Origin: Shewanella sp. Arc9-LZ
GTDB lineage: Bacteria; Pseudomonadota; Gammaproteobacteria; Enterobacterales; Shewanellaceae
Assembly: GCF_010092445.1 (NCBI RefSeq)
Contig: NZ_CP048031.1
Span: 1,054,001 to 1,118,000 of the forward strand
Reading direction: 5' to 3'
DNA: 64,000 bases
Part shown: positions 28,689-37,380 of the stretch, in pieces
Layout of the letters: every line of letters begins with the position of its first letter
Position numbering within the stretch: position 1 is the first letter of the stretch
The notes under the pieces: generated by a model
The model's database searches: none
Seen by the model: the letters and a program-made list of their open reading frames with translations, nothing else
What the model was told of the DNA's origin: nothing
Translations under genes and position numbers: made by a program

Positions 28689-29801
28689 ATGACAAACGTG
28701 AATGTGGATGCCACGCAGTTAACCACTAAACCATCTCAAGATGGTTTTAGCATGCCCGCCGAATGGGCGGCGCAGCAAGCTGTGTGGATGATTTGGCCAT
28801 ATCGTCCTGACAACTGGCGCTCTGCAGGGGCTTATGCTCAGGCAACCTTTGCTAAAGTGGCCGATGCCATTGGTGCTGTTACCCCTGTTTATATGGGGGT
28901 ACCTAAGGCGTTTTTGGCAGAGGCCAAAACGGTTATGCCTTCTCACGTTACGTTGGTCGAAATAGATAGCAACGATTGCTGGGCTCGTGATACCGGTCCT
29001 ACTGTAGTGGTCAATGCTAAGGGCGAATGCCGTGGTGTTGACTGGGGCTTTAATGCCTGGGGCGGCGATAACGGTGGTTTGTATTCACCATGGGATAAGG
29101 ACGAGAAAGTCGCGCAAAAGATGCTAACTCAGCATGGTTTTGAGCGTTATCAGGCTCCGCTTATTCTTGAAGGTGGTTCAATTCATGTCGATGGTGAAGG
29201 CACCTGCATGACCACGGCTGAATGTTTACTTAACAGCAACCGCAACCCAGATTTGACTCGTGAACAGATAGAAGCATTACTGGCTGAATATTTAAATGTG
29301 CAGCAGTTTATCTGGTTGCCAGACGGCGTATTCATGGATGAGACCGACGGACACATTGATAATATATGCTGTTTTGCTCGTCCAGGCGAAGTGGTTTTAC
29401 ACTGGACTGATGATCAAAGTGATCCGCAGTATCCTCGCTCAAAAGCCGCTTTGGATATTTTGCAAAATACCGTTGATGCACAAGGCCGTAAGTTAACCGT
29501 TCATCTAATACCACAGCCTGGTCCTTTGTATTGCACTGAAGAAGAAGCGCAAGGCGTAGTGGAGGGTACAGGTGTTCCACGCACCGCGGGTGAACGCTTA
29601 GCGGGTTCTTATGCGAACTTTTTGATTACCAACAATCGCATTGTGTTCCCACTACTCGACCCAGCAACTGACGATATTGCAGCTCAAAAATTGCAAGAAA
29701 TTTTCCCTGAGTATGACATTGTCGGTGTGCCTGCCCGTGAGATTTTATTAGGTGGCGGTAACATCCATTGCATCACCCAACAGATCCCCTCTGGACAGTA
29801 A
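28689..29801 (+). CDS. aguA: Agmatine deiminase
   Basis: 370 residues, the standard length. It converts agmatine to N-carbamoylputrescine plus ammonia, in the arginine-decarboxylase route to putrescine. Guanidine-group deiminase features are clear: the N-terminal substrate segment [22 protein letters not shown], read as MPAEW plus [11 protein letters not shown], the WARDTGPT motif, [22 protein letters not shown], and the C-terminal GGGNIHC whose C361 is the nucleophile. A GGAGA site precedes the ATG. The next gene on the strand is an amidase-signature enzyme, not the usual nitrilase-fold AguB, 95 nt downstream. Confidence 0.95.
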   Translation: MTNVNVDATQLTTKPSQDGFSMPAEWAAQQAVWMIWPYRPDNWRSAGAYAQATFAKVADAIGAVTPVYMGVPKAFLAEAKTVMPSHVTLVEIDSNDCWARDTGPTVVVNAKGECRGVDWGFNAWGGDNGGLYSPWDKDEKVAQKMLTQHGFERYQAPLILEGGSIHVDGEGTCMTTAECLLNSNRNPDLTREQIEALLAEYLNVQQFIWLPDGVFMDETDGHIDNICCFARPGEVVLHWTDDQSDPQYPRSKAALDILQNTVDAQGRKLTVHLIPQPGPLYCTEEEAQGVVEGTGVPRTAGERLAGSYANFLITNNRIVFPLLDPATDDIAAQKLQEIFPEYDIVGVPAREILLGGGNIHCITQQIPSGQ

Positions 29802-29896
29802 GTAAAAACCAACGAGAACACAATGACCATTAATGTCACTATTGTTTTAATAAAATTGACTGTCAATACTTTTGGCTTTTAAGAAGAGGTCGTAAC

Positions 29897-31600
29897 ATGT
29901 TCGAAGTCACTGAGGTTTCTATTGCCGAGCTGCGTGCAGCCCTCGAATCCGGTCGCACCACAGCGGTTGAGTTAGTGAAGTCTTATTTAGCTCGGGTTGA
30001 GGTTTACGACGGCCCAGCGACACAGACCAAGCTAAATGCGCTGGTGGTTCACAATCAAGATGCGATTAAGGAAGCTGAAGCTTCTGATGCACGCCGAGCG
30101 CGTGGTGAAACGCTGAGTCCACTCGATGGTATTCCTTACACTACGAAGGACAGCTACTTAGTTAAAGGGCTCACTGCGGCTTCTGGTAGTCCAGCGTTTA
30201 AGGACTTAATTGCTCAATACGATGCATTTGCCGTTGAGCGCCTGCGCGAAGCGGGTGCCATTTGCTTGGGCAAAACCAACATGCCACCTATGGCCAATGG
30301 TGGTATGCAGCGCGGTCATTATGGCCGTGCCGAAAGTCCATACAATGCTAATTATCTTACAGCTCCCTTTGCCTCAGGTTCTTCCAATGGCGCGGGTACT
30401 GGTACCGCCGCAAGTTATTCTGCTTTCGGCCTAGCTGAGGAGACATGGTCGAGCGGTCGTGGTCCTGCATCAAACAACGGCCTGTGTGCATATACTCCAT
30501 CACGCGGTGTTATTTCTGTGCGCGGTAACTGGCCGTTAACACCGACGATGGATGTTGTGGTGCCTTATACTCGTACTATGGCGGATATGCTTGAAGTACT
30601 TGACGTTATTGTGGCAGACGACCCTATCACTCGCGGAGATTTATGGCGTCTACAACCTTGGGTTGATATCCCAAAAGCATCAACCGTGCGTCCAGCATCG
30701 TATCTGGATCTTGCAGCTCAAGCCGACACGCTTAAAGGCAAGCGTTTTGGGGTGCCGCGCATGTACATTAATAAAGACGAATTGGCTGGCACCAGCGAAA
30801 ACCCGGGCATTGGCGGCCCGACTGGTCAGCGCATTAATACTCGAGCGTCGGTTATCGACCTTTGGCAAGCTGCACGCAAAGCGCTGGAATCTGCCGGAGC
30901 TGAGGTCATTGAAGTGGACTTCCCGCTGGTTTCCAACTGTGAAGGTGACCGACCTGGTGCGCCGACCGTGTTCAATCGCGGCATCGTCACGCCTGAGTTT
31001 CTCGAGGATGAGCTGTGGGCACTATCGGGCTGGGCTTTAGATGAATTTTTACGTGCTAACAATGACCCTAAACTCAACAAATTAGCTGACGTTAATGGGC
31101 ATTTGATTTTCCCGCATGACTTAGGCACTTTGCCAAACCGTGAGGGTGACCTCGCAGCTGGCATGGATGAGTACGTCAATATGGCCAAAAGAGGTCTCAA
31201 GTCGTATAACCAAATCGATAGCATACCGGATGGTCTGCGTGGTTTAGAAAAAACGCGAAAATTGGATCTGGAAGACTGGATGGACGAGCTCAAACTTGAT
31301 GCCGTGCTGTTCCCAACCATGGCTGATGTTGGCCCAGCTGATGCGCATTTAAATCCAGCTTCTGCTGATATCGCTTGGAGCAATGGTATTTGGGTCGCTA
31401 ACGGCAATCTTGCTATTCGCCACTTAGGTGTACCAACGGTTACTGTGCCGATGGGGACAATGGCCGATATTGGCATGCCAGTAGGGTTAACTTTCGCAGG
31501 CCGTGCTTATGACGACAACAACCTACTCAAGTTTGCGGGTGCATTTGAAGCGACAGGCAGCAAGCGCCTGATCCCTACACGCACACCAGCGCTTAGCTGA
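29897..31600 (+). CDS. Amidase-signature family hydrolase
   Basis: 567 residues, cytosolic. The Ser-cisSer-Lys triad of the amidase-signature family can be placed: K84 in YTTKDS, S162/S163 in GSSNGAGTG, and S186 in ETWSSGRGPAS, aligned with the nucleophile of the canonical DTGGS segment. The GSS loop and WSS replace the more common GGSSGGS and GGS. AS enzymes cleave amides, carbamoyl groups or ureas; the subunit GatA belongs here, but the lack of gatB/C and the length argue against it. Its place 95 nt after aguA suggests it may act on N-carbamoylputrescine, which is inference. An AAGAGG site precedes the ATG. Confidence 0.82.
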   Translation: MFEVTEVSIAELRAALESGRTTAVELVKSYLARVEVYDGPATQTKLNALVVHNQDAIKEAEASDARRARGETLSPLDGIPYTTKDSYLVKGLTAASGSPAFKDLIAQYDAFAVERLREAGAICLGKTNMPPMANGGMQRGHYGRAESPYNANYLTAPFASGSSNGAGTGTAASYSAFGLAEETWSSGRGPASNNGLCAYTPSRGVISVRGNWPLTPTMDVVVPYTRTMADMLEVLDVIVADDPITRGDLWRLQPWVDIPKASTVRPASYLDLAAQADTLKGKRFGVPRMYINKDELAGTSENPGIGGPTGQRINTRASVIDLWQAARKALESAGAEVIEVDFPLVSNCEGDRPGAPTVFNRGIVTPEFLEDELWALSGWALDEFLRANNDPKLNKLADVNGHLIFPHDLGTLPNREGDLAAGMDEYVNMAKRGLKSYNQIDSIPDGLRGLEKTRKLDLEDWMDELKLDAVLFPTMADVGPADAHLNPASADIAWSNGIWVANGNLAIRHLGVPTVTVPMGTMADIGMPVGLTFAGRAYDDNNLLKFAGAFEATGSKRLIPTRTPALS

Positions 31601-31623
31601 TAAGCACTAAGCACTATAAATTG

Positions 31624-31663
31624 AAAAACGGGATTGGTTACTGCGCGCCAATCCCGTTTTTTT
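31624..31663 (+). terminator. Terminator after the aguA-amidase unit
   Basis: A strong hairpin (AAAAACGGGATTGG 31624-31637, CCAATCCCGTTTTTTT 31648-31663, 10-nt loop) with a T-run, suggesting aguA and the amidase end as one transcript. Confidence 0.9.
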
Positions 31664-31795
31664 AACTCAAATGTAGATACATCTTTAACTTATTTTCTAT
31701 ATATCCAGTGGGCGGATCATACACAATTGTCAGCGCGCAGCGAAAAGCTTGCCGTTGAAATTAATCCAGCTTTAAACCTCAATTGAATCCGTTTT

Positions 31796-31834
31796 TATGG
31801 CCAGCGGCCACGACGTTGGTGGCCGCAGGCCATA
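31796..31834. repeat. Dispersed palindromic element
   Basis: Two 16-bp arms (31796-31811 and 31819-31834) pair with a single mismatch around a 7-nt GACGTTG centre. Half-copies or diverged copies occur at 28036 and 49158, all intergenic, which suggests a mobile REP-like repeat family. Confidence 0.75.
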
Positions 31835-31926
31835 ATATGATAAAAAATTAAAACGATTATTCGTTTAACACATCAACAAGGTTTATGATTAAAGAGTCTC
31901 GATAATGAAGTTGATGAGGTCTCATC

Positions 31927-32349
31927 ATGATAATAGCTTGCCCCCATTGCGATACCTTAAATCGCGTACCTGAAGAACGTCTTGAACAACAACCAACCTG
32001 TGGAAAGTGTAAACAAAGCCTATTTGTTGGTGAATCGATAGAGTTAACTGTAGCGAATTTTAGCCACCATGCTAATAAATCAGAATTACCGCTGGTGGTC
32101 GACTTTTGGGCTAGCTGGTGCGGTCCGTGTAAAAACTTTGCTCCAGTATTTACTCAAGCAGCTAAAAAGTGGGAGCCCAAATTCCGTTTTGGCAAGCTCA
32201 ACACCGAAGAGCAGCAAGCCCTGGCTGCCCAATTTAATATTCGATCAATTCCAACCCTGATGGTATTTAAGCAAGGCAAGGTTATCGCTCAGCAATCAGG
32301 TGCCTTGCCTGCATCATCATTCAACCAATGGCTTGAATCGATTAAGTAA
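31927..32349 (+). CDS. trxC: Thioredoxin 2 with N-terminal zinc domain
   Basis: 140 residues, typical of TrxC. The zinc ribbon is C5-x2-C8 (ACPHCDTLN) with C25-x2-C28 (TCGKCK). The thioredoxin fold follows with the active site WCGPC (C65, C68), the FWASWCGPCKNFAP segment and the cis-proline loop SIPTLMVFKQG. It is a cytosolic disulfide reductase, and in E. coli TrxC belongs to the oxidative-stress regulon. The zinc domain distinguishes it from TrxA. It is monocistronic; the upstream unit ends at a terminator. Confidence 0.95.
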   Translation: MIIACPHCDTLNRVPEERLEQQPTCGKCKQSLFVGESIELTVANFSHHANKSELPLVVDFWASWCGPCKNFAPVFTQAAKKWEPKFRFGKLNTEEQQALAAQFNIRSIPTLMVFKQGKVIAQQSGALPASSFNQWLESIK

Positions 32350-32534
32350 ATTTTTATTAGTGCATACTTTTTATATTGTTAATTCATATGTAAAAATAGA
32401 ATGATGGATTAGTAAATTTGATGTTTTTGGTGCGTTTGTTACACCATATAGGGCTATAGATCACGAAAGGTTTTTTGGCTAAAATTAGGTTCTCAATAAG
32501 TAGTAAAGACCAGTTCTATCTCTATTTTACTAAC

Positions 32535-32564
32535 GGATATGGATATGGATATGGATATGGATAT
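32535..32564. repeat. 6-bp tandem repeat (GGATAT)
   Basis: Five exact GGATAT units, about 27 nt upstream of the first gene of the lipase island, in its likely promoter or leader. Confidence 0.9.
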
Positions 32565-32590
32565 GTATCGCTGAGCAAGAGGTTGGGAGG

Positions 32591-33244
32591 ATGTTAAAAA
32601 ATATTATTGATAAATATCGTTATCTTCTATTGCTTACTGTTTCATTATTTTTATTTGTGGTCGTTTTTATTTCATATGCTTACCCCGAAGGAGATGAAGC
32701 TGTGTTTGGATTTTTGAAGCGATATGAGGTTGAGTTATCGGCTCCTGTGAAAGGGCGTATTATCAAGAATGGCATTCCAATTTCGGGTATGGAGATTGTT
32801 AGAGAGCTCTCCTATGGTGGCTATGATAAAGGCGAACCGGTTATTGACTATGCATTAACCGATACAAATGGTGAGTTTTCATTTAAAGAGGTTAAAGTTA
32901 AATCAAATGCCCCAGGTAATATTTTTGGGCAAGATGCTCGTCTTAGGCAAGAAATTTACATTAAGAAAGATCTTGACGAGATAAAAGATGGGGAAGATAA
33001 GTATTACTGGCTTTGGTTTATAAGTAAAAATTGGACTTCAGTACCTTATTTAAATCAGTATTTAATGCAATTAAATGCAGACTTACAAAACAAAGAATTA
33101 CAATATGAAGTCGATTTAACTCAGTTTGGTTTGAGGTCAAGCCAACCGATAGCTTCTATTTGTTATTGGGAAGGTGAATTGTTTTCTGTTTATTATGGGG
33201 AAAATTTAGAAGAAATTAAGAGTTTTGATGATTTAAAAGACTAA
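32591..33244 (+). CDS. Membrane-anchored DUF6795-like protein
   Basis: 217 residues. One N-terminal transmembrane helix (about 9-30) is followed by a probably periplasmic region. A short segment FGFLKRYEVELSAPVKGRI leads into a transthyretin/CNA-B-like beta-sandwich (about 50-110, ending DTNGEFSF), then a helical C-terminal part ending ASICYW. The same order of segments, including TDADGKFSF and SICRW, occurs in the 198-residue protein at 36310, so they are paralogues. The call to DUF6795 is tentative. It is the first gene of a group with a lipase 42 nt downstream. If the lipase is a toxin this could be its immunity protein; that is inference. AAGAGG and GGGAGG lie just before the ATG. Confidence 0.6.
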   Translation: MLKNIIDKYRYLLLLTVSLFLFVVVFISYAYPEGDEAVFGFLKRYEVELSAPVKGRIIKNGIPISGMEIVRELSYGGYDKGEPVIDYALTDTNGEFSFKEVKVKSNAPGNIFGQDARLRQEIYIKKDLDEIKDGEDKYYWLWFISKNWTSVPYLNQYLMQLNADLQNKELQYEVDLTQFGLRSSQPIASICYWEGELFSVYYGENLEEIKSFDDLKD

Positions 33245-33286
33245 ATTTATTAATTTAGTCTCGCCTACTTATTTTAAGGATGAAAT

Positions 33287-34429
33287 ATGAGTGTTATAGC
33301 CCCAAATATAGCTTCTTTGCTAGCGTTGCTAGCTTATGATATTAAGAATCCCTCTGGAAAAATACTTCCAGATAGAAGAGTCAAGAAGCATTTCAAATTT
33401 AGTACAGATGATGTTCAGCAAGCATCGTCAGGTGGTTTCTTTTGGCGTGAAACGACAGGCTTTTTGCTTATTGGCCAAGGACATAGTCAGCAACATAAAG
33501 GCGACCACGTAATCGCAATACGAGGAACAAATACTTTAGCTGATGCGGTAACCGATATAACCGCCCACTCAAAAAGTAATGATTCAGGTAGCTTAGTTCA
33601 TACCGGTTTTCAAACAACATTTGAATCTTTTAGAGATGGGTTAGCTGACTATTTAGATAAACCTGAAGTGTTAAATAGTACAGGTATTATCCATTGTGTT
33701 GGTCATAGTTTAGGCGGTGCATTAGCAACTTTAGTCGCGAATTGGGTAAAAACTACATATAACAAAACCGTTTACTTATACACTTTTGGCTGTCCTCGAG
33801 TTGGGTATAAAGACTTTGCGATTAAAAGTAGCGCTCGCATTGACAAAGTATATCGCTGTGTTCATGGCTCTGACCCTGTCCCTAAAGTTCCTGTTTGGCC
33901 TTTCTGCCATGTACATATTAATGGCAGTGAGTATGTGCCTGTGAGAGAGCAGGGCTTAAGCCCTAAAGCCCATAGTATGGAAACAGCACCCGGTTATGTT
34001 CATACTACTAACTATGAACAATGGGATGATATGTACAGCCAAGTTGCTGGTTCTATGTATCAGCGAGTCGTTCTTAATTACGAAAATAGATTACAAACGA
34101 CATATTCTTCACATTGGGCTGATAAAATTGCAGCTGCTTTAATGACACTTATCATTGATGGTGGTGGTACCGGTTTGATTGCGGCAATACAAGCTGGTGG
34201 GACAACAATTGCCACTGCTTATGATCTTATGGCAAGATTTGTTTGTGATCTTGCCAATACAGTTGGCTTTGAAGAACAGTTAAAAGGCTTGTTAGGGCAT
34301 ATGATTGTTTTTGCAGGAAAACCTGCTATTACCGTGATTAAGTATACTTTTTCATTCATAAAATGGGTTTTTAACATTACTCTTGATCGTCTTAATAACC
34401 AAGCAAGAAATGCAATGAAAAATGTGTAA
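33287..34429 (+). CDS. Class 3 lipase family protein, possible toxin
   Basis: 380 residues. An alpha/beta-hydrolase domain of the lipase class 3 family covers about 70-235: oxyanion-hole region IAIRGTNTLADAVTDI, nucleophile elbow GHSLGG with S141, and acid D196 in HGSDPVPKVP. The His could be H208, H210 or H229. The C-terminal 110 residues are hydrophobic and helical (AALMTLIIDGGGTGLIAAIQ and further segments) and may insert into a membrane. No signal peptide is present. A phospholipase with such a tail, encoded between membrane-anchored partners, resembles effector lipases of contact-dependent systems, but no VgrG, PAAR or Rhs gene is in the window. AAGGA precedes the ATG. Confidence 0.8.
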   Translation: MSVIAPNIASLLALLAYDIKNPSGKILPDRRVKKHFKFSTDDVQQASSGGFFWRETTGFLLIGQGHSQQHKGDHVIAIRGTNTLADAVTDITAHSKSNDSGSLVHTGFQTTFESFRDGLADYLDKPEVLNSTGIIHCVGHSLGGALATLVANWVKTTYNKTVYLYTFGCPRVGYKDFAIKSSARIDKVYRCVHGSDPVPKVPVWPFCHVHINGSEYVPVREQGLSPKAHSMETAPGYVHTTNYEQWDDMYSQVAGSMYQRVVLNYENRLQTTYSSHWADKIAAALMTLIIDGGGTGLIAAIQAGGTTIATAYDLMARFVCDLANTVGFEEQLKGLLGHMIVFAGKPAITVIKYTFSFIKWVFNITLDRLNNQARNAMKNV

Positions 34430-34498
34430 TATGCCTTTAATGATTTTAGCACATATCAACAATTAATCTGAATAGTTGTATTTAGCTGGGGGGAGAGT

Positions 34499-36002
<1,504 letters not shown>

Positions 36003-36008
36003 AAATAA

Positions 36009-36086
36009 CTATGCCACTACATAGCAACTAACGGCGACAATCAGACACAGGAATGCAAAAATCCTAATATATGCTCTATAGGCCAT
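36009..36086 (-). pseudogene. Truncated 5' remnant of a DUF6795-like gene
   Basis: ATG at 36086 begins 25 codons whose first 22 match the start of the intact gene at 36310-36906 (MAYRAYI-x-IFAFLCLIVAVSCY), with one change (R for G at position 8). The frame then leaves the homologous sequence and stops at 36009-36011. The rest of this copy is missing, and the IS element begins 7 nt further on. The upstream 130 nt are also duplicated. Confidence 0.85.
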
Positions 36087-36218
36087 AGATGAAGCAACTC
36101 CCTGCTTTTTAATTCAGATGATTATTTTTTAAACGAAGTTATTGTAGAGTGATTCTTTAAGGGTATCTATTATTATAAATGACTATTTTTTATAGTGTAA
36201 TAATGAAAATGGGTATGT
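36022..36218. repeat. Direct repeat copy A (about 197 bp)
   Basis: Near-identical to 36842-37037. Differences include single substitutions near 36065 and 36110 and a small change at the end. It carries the remnant's start codon and promoter region. Confidence 0.92.
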
Positions 36219-36309
36219 TCTATTTAGCCGATAGGCGTGCATTCGTTATTGCATTTGATTGGATAGCTCACCAACAAAGATTCACTTGATTGATCAACCT
36301 TAACGTTAT

Positions 36310-36906
36310 CTAAACTCTTTTCTGTACTTCCAATCGTTCTAATTCTGGCCAGCGACAAATACTAAATACCTTATAGCGCACTACCCCACTAGGGAACCCT
36401 TCATCAATGATTTCATTCCTGATGGCTTCATTCGATAAGTCGCAATCTAATTTGGCTAGCCTCTCAGAGAGATAAGATATATGTTTCTCGCCCCTAGATA
36501 TCGATGCCCAAAGTATTACTTCAGAATACTCATCTTTAGCAGCTTCAATGATGTCTGACTCTTCATTTTCATCCACTTTAATAGTTTGAGATACACGTGT
36601 TTCTGCAAAAGGCTTATTTGGATGTGCTGTGCTGTAAATGATTTCAGGAAAGCTAAATTTTCCATCAGCGTCTGTAGTGGTGTAGTCCCATTCTTTTTCT
36701 TCCATGACACCAGAGTATTGATAACCTCTTTTTAGCTTAATACCGGCTAGAGGTTTTCCCTCATGGGTTAAGCTACCTATCACTTCAGGAAATACTTCGA
36801 CATCGACTTTTTTAAACATGCTAAACATTGACTCCTCCGAGTAGCAACTAACGGCGACAATCAGACACAGGAATGCAAAAATCCCAATATATGCTCTATA
36901 GGCCAT
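36310..36906 (-). CDS. Membrane-anchored DUF6795-like protein, paralogue
   Basis: 198 residues. An N-terminal hydrophobic helix (about 5-22) ends in VSCYS and may be a lipobox-like or plain anchor. MFSMFKKVDVEVFPEVIGSL then leads into the beta-sandwich with KPLAGIKLKRG and TTDADGKFSF, and a C-terminal helical part ends FSICRW. The paralogue at 32591 has the same plan, on the opposite strand and beyond the IS. I kept ATG 36906 because the paralogue also starts with a helix; the internal Met before FSMFKK would remove it. It may be an orphan or alternative immunity protein. Confidence 0.65.
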   Translation of the reverse strand: MAYRAYIGIFAFLCLIVAVSCYSEESMFSMFKKVDVEVFPEVIGSLTHEGKPLAGIKLKRGYQYSGVMEEKEWDYTTTDADGKFSFPEIIYSTAHPNKPFAETRVSQTIKVDENEESDIIEAAKDEYSEVILWASISRGEKHISYLSERLAKLDCDLSNEAIRNEIIDEGFPSGVVRYKVFSICRWPELERLEVQKRV

Positions 36907-37037
36907 AGATGAAGCAACTCCCTGCTTTGTAATTCAGATGATTATTTTTTAAACGAAGTTATTGTAGAGTGATTCTTTAAGGGTATCTATTATTATAAAT
37001 GACTATTTTTTATAGTGTAATGATGAAAAGGGTATGT
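36842..37037. repeat. Direct repeat copy B (about 196 bp)
   Basis: The intact partner of copy A, spanning the first 22 codons of the DUF6795-like gene and its upstream region. Confidence 0.92.
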
Positions 37038-37373
37038 CCAATTGAGATATTTTTATTTTATCCAGCAGTAAATTAAATTGAGAAGATCAAAGACGTTTTA
37101 AGTTATTTATTGTAAAAACGACGAAGCTGGATCGCGGCTAAAAAGCATTGCCGGAATAACGCTTGATTTGACCCGTGCAGTATGGAGCCTTTTGACCAAA
37201 ATCCAAACCAAGTTTGGACATAAAAAAGAGTAACCGTGATGACTCAAGGTTACTCTTTTTTCAGGTTCACTTTTTATTCAGAAGCACTCTTTATTCAGAA
37301 GCACTATCTACTCTGGGTCTCTCTCTATTCAGGATCTCTTTCTACTCTTGATCTCATTCTATTCGAAATAAAT
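37038..37373. other. Intergenic region downstream of metH
   Basis: About 335 nt. It holds the metH terminator (37222-37261) and a degenerate repeat tract (37262-37380), listed separately. No gene is seen. Confidence 0.6.
37222..37261 (-). terminator. Terminator downstream of metH
   Basis: A 14-bp hairpin (AAAAAAGAGTAACC 37222-37235, GGTTACTCTTTTTT 37248-37261) with a 12-nt loop. It can act in both directions, but the only gene transcribed into it is metH. Confidence 0.9.
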
Positions 37374-37380
37374 CTATTCG
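37262..37380. repeat. Degenerate 17-bp tandem repeats abutting metH stop
   Basis: Read on the minus strand, about six units of the kind AGTAGAAAGAGATCCTG follow one another. The first coincides with the last codons of metH (GATCCCGAATAG). Copies differ by several substitutions each. Confidence 0.65.

Larger units (their letters stand above)
31601..31926. other. Intergenic region with terminator and palindromic repeat
   Basis: About 325 nt between the amidase gene and trxC. It holds the terminator at 31624-31663 and the palindromic element at 31796-31834, listed separately. No gene is seen. Confidence 0.6.
36003..36309. other. Region between IS and DUF6795-like gene, with duplicated segment
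   Basis: The stretch 36022-36218 repeats 36842-37037 almost exactly (offset 820 nt). It contains the start of a broken gene copy and its upstream sequence. The remaining part (36219-36309) is unique and shows no gene. Confidence 0.8.

Noticed and set aside
29897..31600. GatA subunit of the Glu-tRNA(Gln) amidotransferase
   Set aside because: No gatB or gatC adjoins, the protein is longer than GatA, and its GSS/WSS loops deviate from the GatA pattern.
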